NCBI GenBank assembly: GCA_050115015.1 | Contig: JASFRI010000088.1 | Span: 1-12,131 of the forward strand | Origin: JASFRI01 sp050115015 | GTDB taxonomy: Bacteria > Acidobacteriota > Polarisedimenticolia > CBDVAL01 | DNA length: 12,131 nt | Direction: 5' to 3' | Shown here: in pieces, positions 1-6,234 of the stretch | Position numbering within the stretch: position 1 is the stretch's first letter | How the letters are laid out: every line of letters begins with the position of its first letter | The notes under the pieces: model-generated | The model's database searches: none | What the model was told of the DNA's origin: nothing | What the model saw: only the letters and a program-made list of their open reading frames with translations | Position numbers and translations under genes: made by a program

Positions 1-2
1 TC

Positions 3-176
3 GAGCGGGCGCTGCGCGAAACGGTCGCCGGAGACCTGAGGGTCCTCGGCCGCGAGACCGGTACGCTGCCGCCGGGCCGCGACCTCGACCTGGCGCACAT
101 CCGGCAGGCGCTGGACCTGCCGGAGGCGCCCCGAGGGCCCGGCGAGGAGGATTGCGATGCAGATCCGACTGAATGA
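3..176 (+). CDS. C-terminal end of an unrecognised protein (5' end outside window)
   Basis: An open frame enters from the left edge and ends at a TGA, leaving 57 residues. Nearly every codon ends in G or C, as in the confident genes here, which supports real coding; the other forward frames are either stopped or have poor codon pattern. The tail starts ERALRETVAGDLRVLGRETG, continues through a D/L-rich stretch and ends in an acidic EEDCDADPTE. The helix rich in Leu, Arg and Asp loosely resembles the last helix of sulfotransferase-type enzymes, but that is a guess and no catalytic motif lies inside the window. Its last 20 bases overlap the start of the next small gene in another frame, which suggests co-transcription and coupled translation. 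Confidence 0.6.
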   Translation, partial: ERALRETVAGDLRVLGRETGTLPPGRDLDLAHIRQALDLPEAPRGPGEEDCDADPTE

Positions 177-342
177 CGAGGAGGCCACGGTCCTCCGCGA
201 ACTGCTGGAGGAGTATCTTTCGGATCTCCGGATGGAGATCTCCCACACCGACCTGCTGGACTATCGGGATCGGCTGCGGCGCAAGCAGGTCGTGATCCAC
301 GCGCTCCTCGACCGCCTTCCGGCCCCTGTCGCGCCGGTCTAG
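157..342 (+). CDS. Small hypothetical helical protein, 61 aa
   Basis: This 61-residue protein starts with MQIRLNDEEATVLRELLEEY and is mostly charged amphipathic helix (Leu/Glu/Arg pattern to about residue 52), then a short Pro/Ala/Val tail. It has no signal peptide, membrane segment or cysteine, so it should be cytoplasmic. The ATG is set by a near-perfect ribosome binding site, GAGGAGG at 144-150, six bases upstream. Short proteins of this layout (an N-terminal LxxxE-type helix, a D/E/R-rich middle, a helical end) recur as uncharacterised proteins in high-GC soil and subsurface bacteria; that is recollection, not a search result. It overlaps the preceding gene by 20 bases, so the two are probably one transcript. 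The function is unknown; a helical dimer or a small partner of the upstream protein would fit. Confidence 0.75.
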   Translation: MQIRLNDEEATVLRELLEEYLSDLRMEISHTDLLDYRDRLRRKQVVIHALLDRLPAPVAPV

Positions 343-461
343 ACGGACCGAAGCCCCCGCGGCCGTCGGCGCGCCGTCCCCCACACCTGGGGGAGATCCC
401 CCTTCCGGCCGGCGCCACGCCGAGGATCGCCCCCAGGGCGGTGCGGCTTCCCGGGCCCACC

Positions 462-475
462 GATGCGTTCGCATC
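462..475. repeat. Inverted repeat GATGCG-TT-CGCATC
   Basis: A perfect 6-base inverted repeat with a 2-base centre. In RNA it would fold as a 5-base stem with a GUUC loop; in DNA it could be a dimeric protein site. It is less GC-rich than its surroundings. Its role is unknown. Confidence 0.4.
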
Positions 476-481
476 CCGCCG

Positions 482-545
482 CCCCGGCAACCCGGCAAGG
501 GCCCTCCTCCGCGCACTGCTCTTGCCCGGCCCCCTGTTGCCGGGG
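482..545 (+). repeat. Perfect 10-base inverted repeat with nested 6-base arms
   Basis: CCCCGGCAAC at 482-491 is the exact reverse complement of GTTGCCGGGG at 536-545. Inside, GGCAAG (494-499) pairs with CTTGCC (521-526), so a 64-base nested stem-loop can form. No run of T follows, so a classical intrinsic terminator is unlikely. It could be a structured RNA element, a processing site or a Rho-independent-like stop without a tail; the sequence does not decide between these. Confidence 0.5.
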
Positions 546-599
546 GTCTGCGGGGATGGAGGCCGGCACGCGTCGCGGTTGATTGTCATGGTCAAGAAA

Positions 600-658
600 G
601 CCCGGGACGCCGGTCCGCCGTCGGCCCGGGACGCCCCCCGGGGCGGTGGCCGTCCCGG
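600..658. repeat. Three-copy CCGGGACG repeat cluster
   Basis: GCCCGGGACGCC occurs at 600-611 and again exactly 24 bases later at 624-635. Its core CCGGGACG recurs inverted as CGTCCCGG at 651-658. Copy centres are 24 and 25 bases apart and end just before the candidate -10 element of typA. The layout resembles a small operator array, but in DNA this GC-rich chance repeats are possible. Confidence 0.35.
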
Positions 659-663
659 CGGAG

Positions 664-672
664 TGCTATCCT
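664..672 (+). promoter_or_regulatory. Candidate extended -10 promoter element for typA
   Basis: TGCTATCCT matches the extended -10 pattern (TGn followed by TATnnT). It is one of very few AT-containing words in this stretch and sits 59 bases before the typA start codon. No good TTGACA-like -35 is found at the expected spacing, which extended -10 promoters can tolerate. Transcription would then start near 679, leaving a leader of about 50 bases that opens with the 683-700 stem-loop. Confidence 0.35.
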
Positions 673-730
673 CCGCCGGATTGCCGGGGCGGCCCCCGGC
701 CCTCCCGCCGCGGCGGGGACGAGGAACCCC

Positions 731-2542
731 ATGGAGACGCGCCCGGACCTGCGGAACGTGGCGATCATCGCGCACGTGGACCATGGCAAGACGACCCTGG
801 TGGACGCCCTGCTCTGGCAGAGCGGCATCTTTCGCGCGAACGAGTCCGTCGCGGAGCGCGTCATGGACTCCAACGACCTGGAGCGGGAGAAGGGGATCAC
901 GATCCTGGCGAAGAACACCTCGCTGCGCTACAAGGGCACCCGGATCAACATCGTGGACACCCCGGGGCACGCGGACTTCGGCGGCGAGGTCGAGCGCATC
1001 CTCTGCATGGTGGACGGCGTGCTCCTCCTGGTGGATGCCGCCGAGGGGCCGCTCCCGCAGACCCGCTTCGTCCTGAAGAAGGCGCTGGAGGCCCACCTGG
1101 CCCCCATCGTCGTGATCAACAAGATCGACCGGAAGGACGCCCGTTCCGCCGAGGTCCTGGACGAGGTCTATGACCTCTTCATCGACCTGGACGCCGACGA
1201 GTCCCAGCTCGAGTTCCCGGTCCTCTACGCCAACGCCAAGGCCGGCGTCTGCCGCCGCAAGGCCGACGGTCCGGACGAGACCCTCGAGCCGCTGTTCGAC
1301 GAGATCGTCCGGACGATCCCGGCGCCGCGCCACGATCCCGCCCGGCCGTTGCAGTTCCTGGTCACGAGCCTCGACTACGACGACTACCGGGGTCGGATGG
1401 CGGTGGGACGGGTGGTTCACGGGAATCTTCGCAAGGGGGCCGACGCCGCGCTGTGCCGCCAGGACGGTGCGGTGCACCGCTTCCGGGTCACGGGGCTCCT
1501 GGGGTTCGAGGGGCTCAAGCGCGTCGAGGTGGCCGAGGCGGGGCCCGGGGAGATCGTGATGGTCTGCGGCCTGGGCGAGGTGAGCATCGGGGAGACGATC
1601 TCCGACCCGGAGACCCCCCTCGCCCTTCCCCCGATCTGCGTGGACGAGCCGACCCTGACCTTGACCATCGGTGTGAACGACTCGCCCCTGGCGGGAAAGG
1701 AGGGGGAGCACGTCACCTCGAGAAAGCTCCGGGAGCGCCTCCTCAAGGAGACCCTCACGAACGTGGCCATGCGGGTGGAGGACAGCAGCTCGCCGGACGT
1801 GTTCCAGGTCTCGGGACGCGGCGAACTGCAGCTGGCGATCCTGATCGAGACGATGCGGCGGGAGGGTTTCGAGGTCACCGTCGGCAAACCGGAGGTGATC
1901 ACTCGCACCATCGACGGAGTGCGCCAGGAGCCGATGGAGGCCCTCATCGTGGACTGCCCGGAGGAGTTCATCGGCGCGGTGACCCAGCTGCTGGGAGAGC
2001 GCAAGGGCCGGATGATGCGGATGGTGAACCACGGCACGGGCCGGGTGCGCATGGAGTTCCGCATCCCGTCCCGTGGGCTCATTGGCTTCCGTACCGAGTT
2101 CCTGACCCAGACCCGGGGGACGGGGTTGCTGAACCACCTCTTCGACGGCCACGAGGTCTGGCAGGGGGAGATCCCCCACCGCACCACCGGTGCGCTGGTG
2201 GCGGACCGGGCCGGGCGCTGCACCGCCTATGCCATCGACCACCTGCAGCCGCGCGGCACGCTCTTCGTGAAGCCGGGGGATATCGTCTACGAGGGGCGGA
2301 TCGTCGGCGAGCACAGCCGGCCGGACGATCTCGACGTGAACATCACGAAGGAGAAGAAGCTCACGAACATGCGGGCGGCGTCCGCCGACGACATGCTGCA
2401 GCTCGTCCCGCCCCGCAGGCTGAACCTGGAGCTGGCGATGGAGTTCATCCGGGACGACGAGCTGGTGGAGGTCACCCCCGCCGCGCTGCGCCTCCGCAAG
2501 CGGGCCCTCAAGGCCAGCCAGCGTCCCCGCCGGCCCTCCTGA
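731..2542 (+). CDS. typA: Ribosome-associated translational GTPase TypA/BipA
   Basis: The product is a 603-residue GTPase of the EF-G/LepA class that binds the ribosome and supports 50S assembly and growth under stress or cold. All nucleotide motifs are visible: P-loop AHVDHGKT at 14-21, switch I with EREKGITIL at 51-59, DTPGH at 76-80 with the expected catalytic His80, NKID at 130-133, and a G5 region YANAKAG near 166-172, which differs slightly from the usual SA(L/K) form. Next come a beta-barrel (about 205-300), an EF-G-III-like fold with SGRGELQL at 361-368, an EF-G-V-like fold (about 398-480) with RIPSRGLIGFRTEF, and the BipA-specific C-terminal domain containing KKLTNMRA (542-549) and DDELVEVTP (575-583). 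The length equals the family norm. The ATG is preceded by GAGGAA at 721-726. It stands alone on its strand and converges with the cation transporter gene. Confidence 0.97.
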   Translation: METRPDLRNVAIIAHVDHGKTTLVDALLWQSGIFRANESVAERVMDSNDLEREKGITILAKNTSLRYKGTRINIVDTPGHADFGGEVERILCMVDGVLLLVDAAEGPLPQTRFVLKKALEAHLAPIVVINKIDRKDARSAEVLDEVYDLFIDLDADESQLEFPVLYANAKAGVCRRKADGPDETLEPLFDEIVRTIPAPRHDPARPLQFLVTSLDYDDYRGRMAVGRVVHGNLRKGADAALCRQDGAVHRFRVTGLLGFEGLKRVEVAEAGPGEIVMVCGLGEVSIGETISDPETPLALPPICVDEPTLTLTIGVNDSPLAGKEGEHVTSRKLRERLLKETLTNVAMRVEDSSSPDVFQVSGRGELQLAILIETMRREGFEVTVGKPEVITRTIDGVRQEPMEALIVDCPEEFIGAVTQLLGERKGRMMRMVNHGTGRVRMEFRIPSRGLIGFRTEFLTQTRGTGLLNHLFDGHEVWQGEIPHRTTGALVADRAGRCTAYAIDHLQPRGTLFVKPGDIVYEGRIVGEHSRPDDLDVNITKEKKLTNMRAASADDMLQLVPPRRLNLELAMEFIRDDELVEVTPAALRLRKRALKASQRPRRPS

Positions 2543-2576
2543 GCGCCGCCCCCCTGCGCGTCGTCTCCACGCCGGT

Positions 2577-3476
2577 TCAGCGGTCCAGATGGAGGTCGGC
2601 GTGCGCCGCCGGGTCCTCCTGCGGCTCGAGGTGGGTGAAAGCGGTGACCCGGGGCAGCGCCGCCCGGATCTCGCCCTCCAGGCGCTCGACGAGATCGTGG
2701 CCCTCCTGCACGGTCCAGGCGCCGGGCACCAGCACGTGCACGGACAGGAAGGCCCGCGCCCCGGCCTGCCGGGTCCGCAGGGCGTGAAACTCGATCCCCT
2801 CCGCCCGGTAGTGGTCCAGGATGGCCTGGATCCGGGCGAGATCCTGCTCCGGGAGGGCCACGTCCATCAGCCCGGCGGCGGACCGCGCCACGAGCCGGTA
2901 GCCGGTCCAGAGGATGTTGATCGCCACCAGCAGGGCTATGGCGGGGTCCAGCCACAGCCTGCCGGTGAGGGCCACGGCGCCGACCCCGGCCAGGACGCCG
3001 GCGGAGGTCCACACGTCGGTCATCAGGTGCCGGGCATCCGCCTCCAGGGTGATCGAGCCGTGACGGCGTCCCGCCGCCAGCAGCGTGCGCGCGACCCACA
3101 GGTTGATCGCCGAGGCCAGGACCGAGACCGCGACGCCCGTGGCCAGCGACTCCAGCTCCCGGGGATGCAGGAGCCGGTCGACGGCCGCGATGCCGATGCC
3201 GATCGCCGCGCCCAGGATCAGCACCCCCTCGAACCCGCTGGCGAAGTACTCCGCCTTGCCGTGGCCGAAGGCGTGGTCCTCGTCCGCGGGCCGGGCGGCG
3301 ACGGTGAGCATGGCCAGCGCCATCATCGCGCCGGCCAGGTTGACCAGCGACTCCAGCGCGTCCGAGAGGAGCCCGACCGAGCCCGTCCAGGCCCAGGCCA
3401 CGACCTTCAGGGCGATGGTCGCCACGGCCGCGGCGATGGACAGCCAGGCGTAGGTGCGGAGCGAGGGCGGGCTCAT
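2577..3476 (-). CDS. Cation diffusion facilitator (CDF) family metal transporter
   Basis: A 299-residue inner-membrane transporter of the CDF family, which usually exports Zn, Fe, Co, Cd or Mn in exchange for protons. About six membrane segments fill residues 10-200. The cytosolic loop DEDHAFGHGKAE (65-76) carries Asp65, His68 and His72, matching the second metal site of YiiP. The fifth segment has HLMTD (His150, Asp154) as in the Zn/Fe group. In the second segment the usual DxxxD or HxxxD reads ESLVN (Glu42, Asn46), so the transport site is atypical and the metal cannot be predicted. Residues 208-288 form the ferredoxin-like dimerisation domain. The ATG at 3476 has only a weak ribosome binding site; no start codon lies nearby upstream in frame, although the frame stays open. 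A GATAAT box is 9 bases upstream. It lies 77 bases after the ABC permease gene, and co-transcription is possible. Confidence 0.92.
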   Translation of the reverse strand: MSPPSLRTYAWLSIAAAVATIALKVVAWAWTGSVGLLSDALESLVNLAGAMMALAMLTVAARPADEDHAFGHGKAEYFASGFEGVLILGAAIGIGIAAVDRLLHPRELESLATGVAVSVLASAINLWVARTLLAAGRRHGSITLEADARHLMTDVWTSAGVLAGVGAVALTGRLWLDPAIALLVAINILWTGYRLVARSAAGLMDVALPEQDLARIQAILDHYRAEGIEFHALRTRQAGARAFLSVHVLVPGAWTVQEGHDLVERLEGEIRAALPRVTAFTHLEPQEDPAAHADLHLDR

Positions 3477-3485
3477 GTCGCGTCC

Positions 3486-3491
3486 ATTATC
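3486..3491 (-). promoter_or_regulatory. Possible -10 element for the cation transporter gene
   Basis: GATAAT on the minus strand is close to the -10 consensus and stands out in GC-rich sequence. It lies 9 bases before the ATG, so transcription would begin at or next to the start codon, giving a leaderless message. No convincing -35 is seen about 17 bases further upstream. The weak ribosome binding site agrees with this idea but does not prove it. Confidence 0.25.
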
Positions 3492-3553
3492 GCCCAGGGT
3501 GGGGCCGTCGGGAGCACCGCCCGGAGCGCTGAAGGGGGGGACGTTCGGCGCTG

Positions 3554-5296
3554 TCAGGCCGCCACGTCGAGCTCCCGGGTCGGGTCGAAGCGCTCGAACC
3601 GGTGGCCCAGGAACCAGAGCAGGGCGGCCGCCTCGGCGACGGCGGGCAGGACCGCGACGGCGGCGGCGACCGGGAACGCCGCGGCCCCGAGGAGCGGGCG
3701 TCCCAGGAGCAGGACGATCCCCAGGATGGCCGCCGTGGGCAGGAACACCAGGGCCAGGACCAGCAGCCGCATCGCCATGGCGAGCAGCCGCTGACCGAAG
3801 GCCTCCAGCCCCCGGGGGCGGTTCGGCCCCAGGGTCATCCACGACGGGAACAGCAGCACCGTCAGCGCCTGCACCAGCGTCGACAGCAGGTTCAGCGGCA
3901 GCGCCAGGATCGCGAGGGAGGCGACGAGCAGCCCCCGGTCCAGGACGGCGGGTGCAAAGGACGGCGCCAGGAGGATGACGGAGGTCCCGAACAGGAGGAG
4001 CTGGGCGTACGAGATGAGCAGCGTGGGGGCCAGGGCCTCGCCGAGCACCAGGGACCAGCCGGGCAGCGGCCAGCCCTTCAGGACCGTGGCGTGCGCCAGG
4101 TCGGTGCGCAGGTCCGAGCGGACCAGCACCGGCCCGAGGAGGAACAGCAACCAGGTGAACCCCTGGGCCAGGGCCCCGATCCCGGTGGCCAGATCGCCGC
4201 GCCCGGCGGCGAGCCAGGAGGCGAGCAGCGGGAGCGCCACGGCGAGCCCCAGGGCCCGGCGCACCGTGATGAACCGGCCGGTGGCGATCAGGTTCTTCCA
4301 GAGGAGCGCGATCTCGGGGCGGCCCGCCGTCGCCAGCGGGAACGGGGGTCGCCGCGCAGCTTCCCGCACCCGCTCGTAGCGCGGCCGGCGGCGGTGCCGG
4401 TCCGCCCGCCGTGCGGCCCGCCGCGCCGCCCTCTCCGCCGACGCCTCCTCGAACGCGAAGTCGGAGCGGATCACCCACACGTATGACGCCGCGAGCATCG
4501 CCAGGGCCGGGACCAGGGAGCCGAGCAGCGCGATCGGTCCTCCCGCCTCCAGGGCGGGACGCGCGAGCGCCCGTGCCGGCCACAGCAGGTAGCGCATCGG
4601 GCCGGCATCCGCCATCGCCACGAGATAGAGGGCGACCGCCTTGCCACCGTCATGCTCCGCCGGCGTGGGCGGCCGCAGCCAGCGCCACCACCAGAGCGCC
4701 ACCGCCACCCCCACGACGGCCAGCAGCAGGAGGGCCGGCCAGGCGCGGCGGAGGCCCGACCGGCCGTGCCGGCGCAGGCTGGAGCGCAGGATGCTCACGC
4801 CGAAGGAATACATCTGCATGGTCGAGAACGCGATCCACAGGCCGAGAAGGCCCTGCAGGAACGAGGGCGCGAGGTGGCGGAGCGAGATCAGATCCAGGAT
4901 GAAGGCGGCGAACAGCAGCCCGAACTGGGTCCGGAGCAGGCTGTAGTTCACGACCTGACGGCGGGTGAGGGGTGCCGGGAAGAGGAAGGCGACCTCCGCC
5001 TCGGAGAACTCCAGCGCGGGCCGCTGCCGGGGCCACAGCCAGGCGACCACCGCGTAGAGCGTGATCAGCACCGCCGCGACGACCTGCCCGATCCCCGCCA
5101 TCTCGGGGTCCGCCAGCAGGTGGTTCGACTCCAGCCCCAGCATGCGTCCCCGGTTCCAGGGCTGCCAGAAGAGCAGGATGTACGCCACCCCGACCGCGAA
5201 GGGCACCGCGTAGCGGACCTGCCGGAGCCGCCGCAGCCGCGTCCGGATGCGGTTCCGCCAGGACCAGAGGTGGACCTGCAGGAGGACCAGCGTCAC
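3554..5296 (-). CDS. Large ABC exporter permease (putative ABC-2-type exporter)
   Basis: A 580-residue polytopic protein with about 12 hydrophobic segments, resembling the uncharacterised putative ABC exporter permeases rather than the shorter EcsB. It should form the membrane channel for the ATPase encoded just upstream. An amphipathic Arg-rich N-terminus (14-28) precedes the first segment (about 29-46). FSEAEVAFLFPAPLTRRQ (97-114) matches the short cytoplasmic coupling motif seen in this group. A very Arg-rich linker (287-319) splits the protein, and the second half repeats the layout with LKGWPLPGW (406-414). The start is GTG, fixed by GGAGG (5303-5307 on the complementary strand) and by a 4-base GTGA overlap with the ATPase stop, which indicates coupled translation. 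The substrate is unknown; peptide, lipid or drug export are all possible. Confidence 0.88.
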   Translation of the reverse strand: MTLVLLQVHLWSWRNRIRTRLRRLRQVRYAVPFAVGVAYILLFWQPWNRGRMLGLESNHLLADPEMAGIGQVVAAVLITLYAVVAWLWPRQRPALEFSEAEVAFLFPAPLTRRQVVNYSLLRTQFGLLFAAFILDLISLRHLAPSFLQGLLGLWIAFSTMQMYSFGVSILRSSLRRHGRSGLRRAWPALLLLAVVGVAVALWWWRWLRPPTPAEHDGGKAVALYLVAMADAGPMRYLLWPARALARPALEAGGPIALLGSLVPALAMLAASYVWVIRSDFAFEEASAERAARRAARRADRHRRRPRYERVREAARRPPFPLATAGRPEIALLWKNLIATGRFITVRRALGLAVALPLLASWLAAGRGDLATGIGALAQGFTWLLFLLGPVLVRSDLRTDLAHATVLKGWPLPGWSLVLGEALAPTLLISYAQLLLFGTSVILLAPSFAPAVLDRGLLVASLAILALPLNLLSTLVQALTVLLFPSWMTLGPNRPRGLEAFGQRLLAMAMRLLVLALVFLPTAAILGIVLLLGRPLLGAAAFPVAAAVAVLPAVAEAAALLWFLGHRFERFDPTRELDVAA

Positions 5297-6066
5297 TCGG
5301 AGCCTCCGGGCGCCGGGGGATCGCCCGGATCGCCGTCACCCGGCTCCCGGACCGTGGCGCGCAGGAAGACGTCCTCCAGGCGCGCCCCCGCAGCGAGGTC
5401 CGGAAAACGAGCGGCGAGCTCCCCGAGGGTCCCGTCCAGGCGCTTCGTCCCGTCCACCAGGATCAGCACGCGGGTGCAGATCTCCTCGACCAGGGAGAGC
5501 AGGTGCGAGGAGACGATGACGGCGGCGCCCGCCTCCGCCCTGGCCCTGATGGTCGCCTTCATCCGCCGGATGCCCATCGGGTCCAGCCCGGTGAGCGGCT
5601 CGTCGAACAGGAGTACCCGCGGGTCGTGCAGCAGCCCGCAGGCGATGGCCAGCTTCTGCTTCATCCCCCGGGACAGCTCCGCCGGGAGGGACCGCTCCCG
5701 CCCGGCCAGCTCCAGCTCGCCGAGGAGCCGGCCGGCCCGGGCCGCGACGTCGTCGACGCCGTAGAGGCGGGCCACGAACCGCAGGTGCTCTTCCACGGTG
5801 AGGTAGTCGAAGAGGCGCGGCTCGTCGGGGATGAAGGCGGCGATCCGCTTGGCGGGGACCGGCTCCCGGGCGATGTCGTGCCCGTCCAGGACGATGCGGC
5901 CCGCCGTGGCCGGCAGGATGCCCACGAGGCAGCGCAGCGTCGAGGTCTTGCCGGCCCCGTTCGGCCCCACCAGCCCCAGGATCTCGCCCGCCTCCAGCGA
6001 GAACGACAGCCCGTCCACGGCGCGCAGGCCGTCGTAGTCCTTCGTGAGGTTCTCGACCAGGATCAT
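5293..6066 (-). CDS. ABC transporter ATP-binding protein, EcsA/CcmA-like
   Basis: A 257-residue soluble ATPase that powers the adjacent permease. The Walker A motif is GPNGAGKT (34-41), the signature is LSRGMKQ (131-137) in place of LSGGQ, Walker B ends in LLFDE (152-156) followed by the D-loop (GLDP), and the switch His is His188. The position normally held by the Q-loop glutamine reads IPDEP (Asp81), a form I recall from EcsA-type and related exporter ATPases. The signature with Met-Lys-Gln-Lys also fits EcsA-like proteins. The last 30 residues are a Gly/Pro/Asp-rich tail. The ATG is supported by GGAGGG (complement of 6071-6076) four bases upstream. It overlaps the permease start by 4 bases. 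The 168 bases between it and the hydrolase gene probably hold its promoter. Confidence 0.93.
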   Translation of the reverse strand: MILVENLTKDYDGLRAVDGLSFSLEAGEILGLVGPNGAGKTSTLRCLVGILPATAGRIVLDGHDIAREPVPAKRIAAFIPDEPRLFDYLTVEEHLRFVARLYGVDDVAARAGRLLGELELAGRERSLPAELSRGMKQKLAIACGLLHDPRVLLFDEPLTGLDPMGIRRMKATIRARAEAGAAVIVSSHLLSLVEEICTRVLILVDGTKRLDGTLGELAARFPDLAAGARLEDVFLRATVREPGDGDPGDPPAPGGSE

Positions 6067-6234
6067 GGGGCCCTCCGGGGGGCGGCCGTCCGCCTCGCGG
6101 TGCGGGTCGGGCCGGGTTCGGGAAAGGGCCGTCCCTCCGGACCGTCTCGAGCCGTCGCCGGGACACCGCGCACATCGAGGCCATTGTGGATCATCCCCGA
6201 CGCCGGCGGTGAGCGCGGTCCCTCCCGGAGGCGG
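6067..6234. other. Gap between the pump operon and the ABC exporter genes
   Basis: This is the only sizeable gap on the minus-strand side. I see no gene and no clear -35/-10 pair. Read on the minus strand it carries the GGAGGG ribosome binding site of the ABC ATPase at its end. No hairpin with a T-run is present to end the pump operon transcript. Read-through from the pump operon cannot be excluded. Confidence 0.4.

Larger units (their letters stand above)
343..730. other. Gene-free structured region upstream of typA
   Basis: I find no believable gene in these 388 bases; the open frames crossing them on both strands have the biased composition of GC-rich shadows. The stretch holds many inverted repeats. 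They are GGGGG/CCCCC at 389-393 and 398-402; GATGCG/CGCATC at 462-467 and 470-475; a perfect 10-base pair of arms at 482-491 and 536-545; a 7-base stem with 4-base loop at 683-700; and a 14-base palindrome at 704-717 just before the typA ribosome binding site. It also holds three copies of the word CCGGGACG (602-609, 626-633, inverted at 651-658). It probably contains the end of the upstream transcript and the control region of typA. No U-rich terminator tail is present. Confidence 0.6.

Noticed and set aside
389..402. GGGGG-AGAT-CCCCC hairpin after the small gene, as an intrinsic terminator
   Set aside because: The stem is only 5 base pairs and is followed by just two T residues, so it does not meet the usual terminator pattern.
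441..1173. Forward open frames (441-1076 and 583-1173) before and across typA, and reverse frames 339-569 and 592-918
   Set aside because: They have low-complexity Arg/Pro/Gly composition and no good ribosome binding site, and several overlap the confident typA frame. I regard the space before 731 as non-coding.
2543..2576. The 34-base gap between convergent typA and the cation transporter as a two-way terminator
   Set aside because: No inverted repeat with flanking A/T runs is present in it.
2577..4583. A 668-codon minus-strand frame that could be read as a fusion of an unknown domain to the cation transporter
   Set aside because: The first 369 codons are a low-complexity Ala/Gly/Pro/Arg shadow of the permease in another frame. 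The transporter has its own ATG and its usual length from 3476.
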